Shown piece by piece: positions 27,755-36,174 of a DNA stretch of 64,000 nucleotides; the first letter of the stretch is position 1; each line of letters opens with the position of its first letter. Location: contig NZ_JAJTWU010000009.1 in assembly GCF_021353265.1 (NCBI RefSeq), positions 186,001-250,000 on the forward strand, read 5' to 3'. Under the pieces are notes generated by a model. That model was given only the letters and a program-made list of their open reading frames with translations, ran no database searches and was not told the origin of the DNA. This stretch comes from Pelomonas cellulosilytica (lineage in GTDB: Bacteria; Pseudomonadota; Gammaproteobacteria; Burkholderiales; Burkholderiaceae_C). The translations under genes and the position numbers were made by a program.

Positions 27755-28125
27755 ATGAGCTTGGATTCGAACCGCGGATTGTCCGGACTGGGCGATGTCC
27801 AGACGCCCGAGCCATGGGACACGTTGCAGGCGGCGGATGGAGCCACACGAGATCGGTGGAACAAGCATGCCCACGCAGAGCTCTGGGCAGCCGTAGCGCT
27901 CTATGTTGGTTTGGATCCGGATTCGGTCGAGGACTGCGGTGAATCGGCGATCCGACCATGGATGCGGGCCGCCGTGAGATCGAGCTGAACCTGGCCGCGC
28001 CGTTCGACCACTATTTGGTTGCGCTCGACGCGGCTGTTAGCGCGCTGGCTGCAGGTAGATTCGCGGCGCTCGTGGAGGCCGAGGATCCGCGGCGGTCCGT
28101 GGTCAGGTACGACGCGCTGAACTAG
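27755..28125 (+). pseudogene. Possible decayed hypothetical gene (two overlapping frames)
   Basis: The first frame (27755-27988, 77 aa) contains HAHAELWAAVALYVGLDPDS, which looks like the start of a hypothetical family common in genomic islands. It stops early. A second frame (27958-28125) gives FDHYLVALDAAVSALAAGRF, also protein-like. The two overlap in different phases, as a frameshifted single gene would. No function recognised. Confidence 0.35.
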
Positions 28126-28140
28126 TGCGCTCGGGGCGCG

Positions 28141-28182
28141 ATTACCAGTCTTTACCAGGATCGAATTATTGGGCTTTACCAG
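28141..28182. repeat. Three short TTACCAG direct repeats
   Basis: ATTACCAG at 28141, TTTACCAG at 28151 and TTTACCAG at 28175, just upstream of a protein-like frame. They could be regulator sites of a lost gene. Short, so chance cannot be excluded. Confidence 0.4.
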
Positions 28183-28201
28183 TAATTATCAATAGGGAGC
28201 A

Positions 28202-28469
28202 TGGGTTCTTGCGCGCCGGGTGCTGATCGACAACCGCGTGATCAACGTTCGCCAGGTGATCGACCACGTCATCGATGGAATATCAAGCTGGTCCCTTCTG
28301 CTACAGGGAATTCGGCATCGATCCTTTGCTGGCCGTTTCAGCTGAGCTCGTCGAGGCCATTGAAGGCAAGTTCGCCAGCGAGGAATGGCCAAGAACGCTT
28401 AGGCGCATCTCAGAGAAGCGGGACCGTCTGAAGGCAGTCGCAGTACCACGGGCCGAGCGTGGGCGTTAA
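28202..28469 (+). pseudogene. Possible frameshifted gene remnant
   Basis: Frame beginning 28202 reads RVLIDNRVINVRQVIDHVID and then loses coherence. A second frame from 28275 reads FGIDPLLAVSAELVEAIEG to a stop at 28469. The switch near 28270-28280 suggests one damaged gene of about 85 codons. No family recognised. Confidence 0.3.
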
Positions 28470-28807
28470 AGGCAAACCGATTCACGTTGAGCCTTTCGAG
28501 GCCGTGCGTACAGTTATTGACACGAGTCCGAGGCTGCGCCGGCTTCGCCGACTCTGCATCAAAACTCCGCCAGTCGAGCCGACGAACGGACGCCCGCTCA
28601 ATCGTCCAGGTGCGGCGCTCTGATTCGACTTTCCGGCAGCGAGCTTTTTGCGTACCTGCCTCCTTCACGGAGTCATAAAGCCCCCATGTCACGACGCCCA
28701 CGGAGGCGCGGCTGTGCTGCGTCGCAGAGACCTTGCCGGCGTCATGCTCCTGTATTTATAGAACAAAACAATCGCACGCTTCCCTAGCTTCCGTCATCCA
28801 TCGCGTC

Positions 28808-31432
28808 ATGAGCACCCCGTCCCGCCGCGCGTTTCTCACTGCGACCGTTGCCGGCATGGCCAGCAGCCATGCTTTCGCGCAGACCATCCGCCGGGCGCTT
28901 GCCACGCCTGCCAACAACGCTACCGGCACGCTCGCAGACATCGAACACGTGGTCATCCTTATGCAGGAGAACCGCTCGTTCGACCATTACTTTGGCACGC
29001 TGTCCGGCGTGCGCGGCTTCAGCGACCCGCGACCCATCGCGCTACCGTCGGGCCAACCGGTGTGGATGCAGCCGGGTAACGCGACGGGTACGCAGGTGCT
29101 GCCTTACCACTTCGACATCCGCAACACGAATGCACTGCGGGTCGGGCTGGACCACAGCTGGAAAGGAACCGAGGCGGCGTGGAAGGACTGGAACGCTTGG
29201 ATCGCCAAGAAGTCCCCTCGCACGATGGGCTATTTCGACCGCAGCGACCTGCCGTTCTACTACGCGCTGGCGGATGCCTTCACCGTCTGCGATGCCTATC
29301 ACTGCTCTATCTTCGGCCCCACGGACCCCAACCGCTTCTACGCCCTCAGTGGGCATAGCAATGGCGTCGTCACTGGCATCTCGGACTCCAGGCTCTACAA
29401 CGTCACGAATGGCATCTACAACGGTGACATCGCCAACGACAACCCCGCTGCCAAGGGCAATGAATGGCAGACCTACGCCGAGGTGCTCGAAGCGGCCGGG
29501 GTGAGCTGGAAGGTCTACCAGGAGTGGGACAACTACGGCGACAACTACCTGCAGTACTTCAAGAACTTCCGCATCGACGCCAATGGGCAGAGGCTGACCA
29601 GCGCGTCGCCGCTGTACCGGCGCGGCCGCGCACTGGCTGCCGGGTCGACGCAGGCCAACGCGGGCGGCACCACCGGCCAGTGGCTGATTGACGACTTTGC
29701 TGCGGATGTTCGCAGCGGCCAACTGCCGCGCGTGTCCTACATCTGCGCGCCCACCGAGTACTGCGAGCATCCGTCGGACACACCGAACGCCGGTGAGAAC
29801 TTCACCGCACGAGTGCTGCAGGCCTTGGTGCAGTCGCCGCAGGTCTGGGCCAAGACGGCACTGATCTTGACCTACGACGAGAACGACGGCTTCTTCGATC
29901 ACATGCCCTCGGTGATGCCGCCGCTGAACGCGGATCGCGGGCGCACGACGCTGACCGACGCCACAAAGGGCGAAGTGGCTGGCGGCCAGCCGATCGGCCT
30001 GGGTCCGCGGGTGCCGACGATGGTGATTTCGCCGTGGAGCAAGGGGGGGCGTGTCTGCTCGCAGCTGTTCGACCACACCTCGCTGATTCGCTTCACAGAG
30101 GAATGGCTGACCAATGGCTTGGGCTACCCGCGTGCCAGCGTTCAATGCAATGGCATTTCGCCTTGGCGCCGCGCTGTCTGTGGCGACATGACGAGTGCCT
30201 TTGACTTCAAGTCGGGCGGTGCCGACTTCCCCGTCGGCGTGCCCGCCACAGCCGTCTACTTCAAGGGCTGGGGCACCAAGGACGCCTTGCCGCCCACCAA
30301 CCAAAGCCTGCCTCGCCAGGAGAGAGCCGCCGGCGATGTGCCGCGCCGTGCGGCGCCGCTGCCCTACCGGTCGGCAGTGGACGGCGTCGCAGCCACCAAC
30401 GCGCGCCAGTTCGCGCTGAGCTTTGCCAATGACGGCAGTGCGACGGCTGCCTTCATCGTCTACTCCTCCTTGCGCACGGATGGCCCGTGGCACTACACGG
30501 TCGAGCCGGGCAAGCGCATCGATCAGGAGGTCTGGAACTGGAGCAGCGCCGGCATGCAATTGGCCGTGCATGGCGACAACGGCTTCCTGCGTGAATTCAG
30601 GATGAGCTTCGACGGCGTCGGCCGCCTGGCTGCTGCCAGCCTGAAAGAGCAGCCTGCGTCGGGCAGTGTCACGCTGACGCTGCGCAACGCGAGCGCGCAG
30701 CCCATGCGATTTCGCGTTGCCGACAACGCCTACGGAGACCGGGCGGTGGCCATCATCGATGTACCGGCAGCATCCAGCCGCGATGTCGTCCGCACGGTCG
30801 GTGTCAGCTATGGCTGGTATGACTTGGTCGTCACCGTCGATGGCGATGGCGCGTTCTGGCGTCGGCTCGCCGGTCATGTGGAAGGTGCGGGCTTGGACTA
30901 CACCGACCCGGTGCTGAACGGTCTCGCTCAGGTGCAGTGGAGTGCGCCGCCGGTGCTGCCACCCACCACGTCGCAGGCCAGCTTCAAGGCCGACGTCGAT
31001 CGTGTCCGCATCGGAGGCAGCGTGTCGCTGGCGTGGTCTGGGCTGCCTGCAGGCAACACGCACTGGATCGGCCTCTACCGCGTCGGCATGACACCAGGCG
31101 GCCCGGGGTCGCTCAAGTGGAACTATGTGGCGAGCCCCTCGGGATCGCAGTCGTTCCCGCTCGCCGGTCAGCCGGAGGGCGACTACTTCTTTGGCCTCTT
31201 CCTGAACGATGGTTACGCAGAGGCGGCACCTCGATTGATGGTGCGCGTGCGCAAGAACGGCGACGTGAACGCTGACGGCGCCGTCACTGCCGCCGATCGG
31301 GATGCGCTGCGCGGCGCCATCGGCAGCTGCGCGGGTGATGCCCGCTTTGAACCCCTTGCAGACATGGACGGCGACAAATGCATCACGCAGGCCGATTACC
31401 GCGTCTGGTACCAACTTTTCAGCGCCCAATGA
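28808..31432 (+). CDS. Phosphocholine-type phospholipase C with C-terminal type I dockerin
   Basis: Secreted phospholipase C (alkaline-phosphatase-like phosphoesterase) that cleaves phosphatidylcholine or sphingomyelin-type head groups. 874 aa from ATG 28808, giving a twin-arginine signal (SRRAFLTATVAGM). The catalytic domain opens with HVVILMQENRSFDHYFG (about residues 48-64) and runs to about 490. Two bacterial PLC C-terminal (DUF756) domains follow (about 520-615 and 620-710). Beyond the usual end there is an Ig-like beta domain (THWIGLYRVG..., about 725-815). The last 58 residues (817-874) are a type I dockerin with two Ca2+ loops, DVNADGAVTAADRDAL and DMDGDKCITQADYRVW. Its stop overlaps the start of a cohesin-like gene (ATGA). 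Ordinary PLCs of this family lack a dockerin. PLC identity is firm, the dockerin motif very clear. Confidence 0.92.
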   Translation: MSTPSRRAFLTATVAGMASSHAFAQTIRRALATPANNATGTLADIEHVVILMQENRSFDHYFGTLSGVRGFSDPRPIALPSGQPVWMQPGNATGTQVLPYHFDIRNTNALRVGLDHSWKGTEAAWKDWNAWIAKKSPRTMGYFDRSDLPFYYALADAFTVCDAYHCSIFGPTDPNRFYALSGHSNGVVTGISDSRLYNVTNGIYNGDIANDNPAAKGNEWQTYAEVLEAAGVSWKVYQEWDNYGDNYLQYFKNFRIDANGQRLTSASPLYRRGRALAAGSTQANAGGTTGQWLIDDFAADVRSGQLPRVSYICAPTEYCEHPSDTPNAGENFTARVLQALVQSPQVWAKTALILTYDENDGFFDHMPSVMPPLNADRGRTTLTDATKGEVAGGQPIGLGPRVPTMVISPWSKGGRVCSQLFDHTSLIRFTEEWLTNGLGYPRASVQCNGISPWRRAVCGDMTSAFDFKSGGADFPVGVPATAVYFKGWGTKDALPPTNQSLPRQERAAGDVPRRAAPLPYRSAVDGVAATNARQFALSFANDGSATAAFIVYSSLRTDGPWHYTVEPGKRIDQEVWNWSSAGMQLAVHGDNGFLREFRMSFDGVGRLAAASLKEQPASGSVTLTLRNASAQPMRFRVADNAYGDRAVAIIDVPAASSRDVVRTVGVSYGWYDLVVTVDGDGAFWRRLAGHVEGAGLDYTDPVLNGLAQVQWSAPPVLPPTTSQASFKADVDRVRIGGSVSLAWSGLPAGNTHWIGLYRVGMTPGGPGSLKWNYVASPSGSQSFPLAGQPEGDYFFGLFLNDGYAEAAPRLMVRVRKNGDVNADGAVTAADRDALRGAIGSCAGDARFEPLADMDGDKCITQADYRVWYQLFSAQ

Positions 31433-32007
31433 ACAGTCCCATGAACTTCAAACCTCTGCTTGTCGCCATCGCGTTGGCCGCTTCGTCCCTTGCCGCTCAG
31501 GCCGCCACGGTCTCGCTGACGGCCGCCGTGCCCTCGAAAGTCGGTCAAGGCGTCGATTTGCTGGTGAGCGTCAGTGATCCCTTTGCGGGCTTGTCGCCTG
31601 ACGAGCAGCTGCTGTCTTTCGGCTTTGGCCTGAGCTACGACGCGTCCCGGCTTGCCTTCGCCGGTTTCACTGTGGCAGCCGGTTGGGACGATGACAGCGG
31701 CTGGCTAGGCGCCGGGCAGTTCGGCGGATCGAGCTTCCCGGGCATGGCGAACCATGGTCAAGCCACGCTGCTGCTGGGGACGCTTCATTTCGATGCCCTG
31801 CAAGCTGGCTCAACGCTCGTCGGCGTGGCAACCGACGCCAGCAATCTCAACCAGGGATTGAGCTTCCTGTGGAGTGACACGCAGCCCCTGACTGCGTCGC
31901 TGAACCTGATGACATCGGCCGTGCCTGAGCCAGCGTCGCTGCTGATGGCCACCCTGGGGCTCGCCGCTGTCGGTCTGACGACACGCCGCCGCATCGGCTC
32001 CAAGTGA
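31429..32007 (+). CDS. Cohesin-like PEP-CTERM exported protein
   Basis: 192 aa. Start 31429 (ATGA overlap with the phospholipase gene); 31441 is an alternative, both giving a signal peptide ending near AAQA. Residues about 27-155 have the pattern of a cohesin module: VSLTAAVPSKVGQGVDLLVS, then FGFGLSYDASRLAFAGF, and later ATLLLGTLHFDALQAGST. These correspond to the cohesin strands 'function of context', 'x-Y-D-P-x-x-L-x-F' and 'G-x-L-x-x-L-x-F-x-A'. The C-terminus is a canonical PEP-CTERM signal: VPEPAS (166-168 PEP), a hydrophobic helix and RRR, recognised by exosortase for surface sorting. Coupling to a dockerin-bearing enzyme makes it a natural receptor for that enzyme. The cohesin call is from pattern only and needs a profile or structure check. 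Confidence 0.75.
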   Translation: MNSPMNFKPLLVAIALAASSLAAQAATVSLTAAVPSKVGQGVDLLVSVSDPFAGLSPDEQLLSFGFGLSYDASRLAFAGFTVAAGWDDDSGWLGAGQFGGSSFPGMANHGQATLLLGTLHFDALQAGSTLVGVATDASNLNQGLSFLWSDTQPLTASLNLMTSAVPEPASLLMATLGLAAVGLTTRRRIGSK

Positions 32008-32612
32008 CCTTAACAGGGCGCGTCCATGCGGCCCGGCTTTGCTTCGGCTCACTGACGACCGGTCGTTGCGAGTCGCCTCAGGCGATCGGTCTCTGATCAG
32101 GCGACGATTGGCCTGAACATCCGCTTCGGCCAACGAGTAAGCGACTTACATGTTGTCCACAGTCATGCGAAGACGGGCCGCGATGTGTCTATGGATGAGC
32201 GCTTGAGGGCCAAGTCGCTCTCGACGCGGGTGACTGAGGTGATGTCCTCACATGCGCAGGCCAGAGGCTGGTGCCGAAGCGAGGCAAGGTCAGTACCCGG
32301 TCGATAGCTGTCCAGTCATCGAAGGTCCGTGTTCAGGGCGGAGCCGCTTGAAGCAGCTGATGGCGGCTCGGTAACGCGAGAGGCGTTCTGCCACCGGCTG
32401 GCTGTGAGCTGGCTGCAACCAGCGCCGTCAGCTTGCAACACCCACTGCGCGCTTGCGTCGCGGACCGCAGCGAGCGACGCTGTAACGCCGCTTGCCCTGC
32501 CTTCCAGGGCGGAAGCGGACGCCTCGCTGGCCGAGTGTCGGGTTCCCGGGCCCATTTCCGATCTCTACGGCAATGGGGCCTGCGCAGGTCTCATCCAAAC
32601 TGGAGGATGACA
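32008..32612. other. 605-nt stretch without a supported gene
   Basis: No frame here looks coding. It contains a 7-bp inverted repeat (GTCGCCT at 32072, AGGCGAC at 32099) that may form a weak transcription stop after the PEP-CTERM gene; no T-run follows. The last 20 nt carry the ribosome-binding site of the acetyltransferase gene. Confidence 0.6.
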
Positions 32613-33215
32613 ATGGATGACGCCCGCTGGCCCGGCTCACGGCATTGGCTGCAAACCTGGACCGCACTCGACGGAACTCGCATCGCTTTGCGGCCCGTTC
32701 GACCGCAAGACGCCTCCGACCTTGGCACACTGATCAGCGCGCTGGCGCCGCAGACGCGACGTCGCCGGTTCCATGGCGCCATCAACGGCGCATCGGCGGC
32801 CTGGATCGGACGCATGGTCGATCCCGACCCTCACCGCGAGCTCGCCCTCGTCGTCGAAGTCGGGATGCCGGGCGCCGGCCAGCTCGTGGCCGAAGCGCGC
32901 TGGGCTCGCTGCGATACGGATGAAGCGGAATTCGCGCTCGTCGTCGACGATGCCTGGCAGCGTCAGGGCATCGGTCGCCGCGCGCTCATTGCGCTGCTGG
33001 CATCCGCTGGTGAGCGCGGCCTGCGCTGGATGCGCGGCGATGTTCTGGCCGACAACCTTCCGATGCTATCTCTGGCGCATCGCCTCGGCTTCGACCTCGG
33101 GCATGCCGACGATGGCTGCACGCGCATTGGACGTCGCTTGCGCAGTGCTCGCTCGGCTGGGGGCGTGGCAACTCGCAGGACCTGGCTCGAACGTCTGACG
33201 GGATTGGCGATGTGA
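32613..33215 (+). CDS. GNAT-family N-acetyltransferase
   Basis: 200 aa. ATG 32613 chosen because GGAGG ends 6 nt before it; an in-frame ATG at 32607 would touch the ribosome-binding site. The fold is that of an acetyl-CoA-dependent acetyltransferase: TRIALRPVRPQDASDLGTLI (start of domain), FALVVDDAWQRQGIGRRALIALL (motif A, with Q-x-x-G-I-G-x-x pyrophosphate loop) and ADNLPMLSLAHRLGFDL (motif B). Similar single-domain GNATs occur fused to acyl-CoA synthetase (Pat-type protein acetyltransferases), to which the opening resembles. Substrate unknown. It precedes the patatin gene by 49 nt, same strand. Confidence 0.85.
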   Translation: MDDARWPGSRHWLQTWTALDGTRIALRPVRPQDASDLGTLISALAPQTRRRRFHGAINGASAAWIGRMVDPDPHRELALVVEVGMPGAGQLVAEARWARCDTDEAEFALVVDDAWQRQGIGRRALIALLASAGERGLRWMRGDVLADNLPMLSLAHRLGFDLGHADDGCTRIGRRLRSARSAGGVATRRTWLERLTGLAM

Positions 33216-33264
33216 GCGCTGTGGATCTCATCAAGCGGCCATCTGCGTCCACACGGAAATTCCG

Positions 33265-34107
33265 ATGAGTTGCCGGGCCTCGCGCAGCCTGGCACTTGTC
33301 ATCGGCAGCGGCGGCGTTCGCGCCGCCTCGGCACTGGGCGTGGCCGAAGTGCTGCACGGTGAAGGGCTGGCGCCGTCGTGCATCGTCGGCTGCAGTGCCG
33401 GCGCGCTCTTTGGCGCACTGCTGGCCACCGGAAGGCCTGTTCACGAAGCGGTGCACACCGCCACCGCGCTGTGGACGCAGGAACTCACGCGTCGTCGCCG
33501 CTGGCGTGCGCCGGCCCAGATGATGATGCCGCGCCTGCTCGGCTTCGATGCCAGCTTCGCATTGCGCGACGACGCGCCGGTGTTGGAGCGCCTGCACGCT
33601 GCGTTCGGCACCCTTCGCTTCGAAGACCTGCCGGTGCCCCTGCGCGTGACCGCCACCTGCGCCGAGAGTGGCGGCACCATCGTGCTGGACCAGGGGCGTC
33701 TCGTCGACGCGTTGCGGGCCAGCATCGCGCTGCCGTTCATGTTCGCGCCACAGCAACTGGCCGGCCGACGCCTGGTCGATGGCGTCGTCTCCGACCCGCT
33801 GCCTGTGAGCGCGGCGATCGATGCAGGTGCCATCCTCGCTGTCGGAGCGCCTGCGCCGCTGCCGCGGCGCATCGACGGTCCATCGCGGATGCTGTCACAG
33901 CTGGTCTCGACGATGAGCAACAACCTGCTCAATGCCCGGCTGTGTGCAGCGCGGGCATCGGGACCGCCGTTGATGGTGCTCAGCCCCGAGCCAAGCCGCC
34001 GGGTCGGGCTGTTCGACACGGCGGCGCTGCCCGAGCTGGTGGAGACTGGCCGACGCGAAGCTCGCGCCCGGTTGCCGGAGATCCTGGCTTTGGTGGGGCG
34101 GTGCTGA
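33265..34107 (+). CDS. Patatin-like phospholipase
   Basis: 280-aa lipid acyl hydrolase of the patatin/RssA type. Oxyanion loop GSGGVRA (residues 14-20), nucleophile elbow GCSAG (42-46, Ser44) and the catalytic Asp in LVDGVVSDPLP near residue 172 make up the complete Ser-Asp dyad. No signal peptide, so probably cytoplasmic or inner-leaflet. It follows the acetyltransferase gene and lies within a few kb of the secreted phospholipase C, giving two unrelated phospholipases in one accessory region. Length and order of motifs match RssA-like members. Confidence 0.9.
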   Translation: MSCRASRSLALVIGSGGVRAASALGVAEVLHGEGLAPSCIVGCSAGALFGALLATGRPVHEAVHTATALWTQELTRRRRWRAPAQMMMPRLLGFDASFALRDDAPVLERLHAAFGTLRFEDLPVPLRVTATCAESGGTIVLDQGRLVDALRASIALPFMFAPQQLAGRRLVDGVVSDPLPVSAAIDAGAILAVGAPAPLPRRIDGPSRMLSQLVSTMSNNLLNARLCAARASGPPLMVLSPEPSRRVGLFDTAALPELVETGRREARARLPEILALVGRC

Positions 34108-34502
34108 ATGCGTTCATGAAGTCGTGCACCGTCGCCGGTGGCGGACGAAAACCTGCGGTCGGGCGGGGGCCGTGAAGGCGAGAAGGGTGCTGCTGGGCCA
34201 TGCTGGCGTGCCGCCAGAACGGCGTTGAGTCCGGACTGGCGTGGATGCGTCGCTGCTGTTGCGCAACCCTGATCGGTACTGTGGTCTGTGGAGCGGCGAT
34301 GGCGTTTCACGCCTCAGTGACTTTCAGCGCGCCTCGCCCGCCGTTACCCAGGAGCCGCGCAGGACCAAGCGTCCACTCGAGCGGCATTTCAGGGGCCTTG
34401 GTCGGCGGTCGTTGACTCGGCCGGCCGAGCGGCCGAACGAGCGATGTCGGCTTTCATCGGCCGATCGCGATTACCAACGTGTCATCAACACGGAGAGTCT
34501 CC
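34108..34502. other. 395-nt intergenic region before a PEP-CTERM gene
   Basis: No supported gene. The end holds a ribosome-binding site (GGAG, 8 nt before the ATG at 34503). I see no clear promoter or hairpin. Confidence 0.6.
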
Positions 34503-35234
34503 ATGCATCGTTATCGAGTGATCGCAGCCCTGTTCCTGTTCTCGAACCTCGCTTCCGGGCTGGCCCATGCCACCGCAATCGATACCCTTGATCCCGGCGC
34601 CGTCGCGGCGTTCCAGCACGGTTTGAAGGTCGTGGACTTCGAGTCCGTTCCTGGCGTCGCACCACAGACCATTCCCACCTACAACACCGGGATGCCGACC
34701 AACCCCGCATCCCGGGTCTTTGACCAGATCCCCGGTATCCAGTTCTCGGTGGGAGGCGAAGTGGGCGTCAACGCACCGGTGCTTTTCGATCTGGGTGCCA
34801 TCGGTGGCGCCCACTCTGGAACGCACGTGCTCGGTCCCGTTGATTTTGACGGCAACACCGAGTTCGGCAGTGCCGGCCAGATCGAGATGTACTTCCCCAC
34901 CAAGGTCGCGAGCGTCGGCTTCTGGTTGAATCCGGCGTTAGGGCCCGTGAAGATCATTGCCGCCGACACCAATTTCGCGTTCTCTCATCAGGAGGAGACA
35001 ACGCTGGAATCCGCGTTCGTCACGCAGGGGCATTTTGTGGGCATCAGCCGGCCTGGCGCTGATATCGGCGGCTTCAAGATCATCAGCCTGTCGAGCACCG
35101 CACCCTTCACGATCGACGACCTGAGCTATGGCACAGCGGCACCCGTGCCCGAGCCCGCATCGGCCGCGTTGTTCGGGCTGGGCATCGCATGCCTGGCTGT
35201 GGCGCGTAGCAAGTTGGGCTCGCGACGCCTGTGA
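34503..35234 (+). CDS. PEP-CTERM sorting-domain exported protein
   Basis: 243 aa. Signal peptide MHRYRVIAALFLFSNLASGLAHA, then a beta-rich domain (about 45-215: VVDFESVPG near the start, FGSAGQIEMYFPTKVASVGFWL, FTIDDLSYGT at the end). The order 'DFE.. P ... V..VGFW.. ... F.IDDL.YG' is common in PEP-CTERM exported proteins of unknown ligand. The C-terminus is VPEPAS, a hydrophobic helix and an Arg/Lys cluster, the exosortase sorting signal. It should reach the cell surface or extracellular matrix. A good terminator follows. Function unknown. Confidence 0.9.
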   Translation: MHRYRVIAALFLFSNLASGLAHATAIDTLDPGAVAAFQHGLKVVDFESVPGVAPQTIPTYNTGMPTNPASRVFDQIPGIQFSVGGEVGVNAPVLFDLGAIGGAHSGTHVLGPVDFDGNTEFGSAGQIEMYFPTKVASVGFWLNPALGPVKIIAADTNFAFSHQEETTLESAFVTQGHFVGISRPGADIGGFKIISLSSTAPFTIDDLSYGTAAPVPEPASAALFGLGIACLAVARSKLGSRRL

Positions 35235-35243
35235 AGCATCGAT

Positions 35244-35280
35244 CCGAGCCCGTCGCAGCTGGCAACGGGCTCGGCCTTCC
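35244..35280 (+). terminator. Hairpin terminator after the PEP-CTERM gene
   Basis: Perfect 10-bp stem CCGAGCCCGT/ACGGGCTCGG with an 11-nt loop, 10 nt beyond the stop, followed by a pyrimidine-rich CCTTCCT tract instead of a full T-run. Confidence 0.7.
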
Positions 35281-35391
35281 TCGGCAAACGTAGCGATCAC
35301 AGAGAAGAGCGGGCGACCTGGGACGGCCAGTGACAAGGAGATCAGCCGCATCGCTCGCAGCTCCACGCTCTGTCCGCCTCGTCAACGAAAG

Positions 35392-36174
35392 ATGTCCATG
35401 CCCCTGCTCGCTTTGACGTACGCCCTCGCGGCGTATCTGTTCTTCCTCGGTACGCTCGCCTACGCGGTGGGCTTTGTCGGCAACTTCGCGGTCCTGCCCC
35501 AAACCATCGATAGCGAGGGGATGAATGCGCCCCTTTGGCAAGCCATCGCCATCGACGTTGGGCTGCTTGCCGTCTTCGCCATCCAGCACAGCGTGATGGC
35601 TCGGCGCAGCTTCAAGCGCATGTGGACACGCCTCGTGCCTCCGGCCTTGGAGCGCGCCACCTTCGTGCTTGCGGCCAGCGCGGCCCTGGCGTTGCTGCTC
35701 TGGCAGTGGCGGCCCATCACGGAGCCGGTGTTGTGGTCGGTGCAGAACCCGGCTGCCCGGCTGGCGCTTCAAGCCGTGTTCTGGACGGGCTGGGCTGTCG
35801 TGTTGGTCAGCACCTACCTCATCGACCATTTTGAGCTCTTCGGTCTGCGCCAACCGTGGCGGGCGCTGCGCGGCCACAGCGTCTCGGTGCAGGAGTTCCG
35901 CACGCCGCTGTTCTACGGCCATGTGCGCCACCCGATCTATCTCGGCTTCCTTCTCGCGTTCTGGGCGACACCGGACATGAGCGCAGGCCACGCCCTCTTC
36001 GCGGCCGCCTGCACTGGCTACATCCTGATCGGGATCTGGTTCGAGGAGCGCGATCTGGTCGAACAGTTCGGCAAGCGCTACCTGGCCTACCGTGACCAGG
36101 TCGGCATGCTGCTGCCTCGGTTCAACACGGCTCGCAACACAGGGAGCAGCCAGAGCCGTCGCACGCGACCTTGA
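35392..36174 (+). CDS. mddA: Methanethiol S-methyltransferase, MddA-like membrane protein
   Basis: Integral membrane methyltransferase of the isoprenylcysteine-methyltransferase/NnrU superfamily, 260 aa. MddA methylates methanethiol to dimethyl sulfide using S-adenosylmethionine. The order LGTLAYAVGFVGNFAVLP, then IDSEG, FAIQHSVMARRSFKR, LWQWRPI and finally FYGHVRHPIYLGFLLAFWATP follows the family closely; the last (H-x-R-H-P-x-Y-x-G) is the methyltransferase signature. Six membrane helices are visible. Start at ATG 35392 (a second ATG 6 nt on is equally possible). It stands alone between terminator-bounded neighbours. MddA versus a generic family member is likely but not certain. Confidence 0.8.
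   Translation: MSMPLLALTYALAAYLFFLGTLAYAVGFVGNFAVLPQTIDSEGMNAPLWQAIAIDVGLLAVFAIQHSVMARRSFKRMWTRLVPPALERATFVLAASAALALLLWQWRPITEPVLWSVQNPAARLALQAVFWTGWAVVLVSTYLIDHFELFGLRQPWRALRGHSVSVQEFRTPLFYGHVRHPIYLGFLLAFWATPDMSAGHALFAAACTGYILIGIWFEERDLVEQFGKRYLAYRDQVGMLLPRFNTARNTGSSQSRRTRP

Larger units (their letters stand above)
27616..28807. other. 1.2-kb stretch without an intact gene, containing gene remnants
   Basis: Between the right att repeat and the phospholipase gene. Base composition is lower in GC than the core genome. It holds short open frames that read like protein fragments (27755-27988, 27958-28125, 28202-28469), three TTACCAG repeats near 28141-28182, and nothing I recognise in 28470-28807 apart from the probable promoter region of the phospholipase gene. 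It may be the decayed end of an older insertion at the same tRNA locus. Confidence 0.6.

Noticed and set aside
29042..31429. 795-codon open frame on the minus strand opposite the phospholipase gene
   Set aside because: High-GC codon bias leaves long open antisense frames. It lacks a ribosome-binding site and any domain, while the plus strand encodes a complete, recognisable enzyme.
32072..32105. Inverted repeat GTCGCCT/AGGCGAC as a terminator for the cohesin-like gene
   Set aside because: Only 7 bp with a 20-nt loop and no T-run; mentioned only as a weak possibility.
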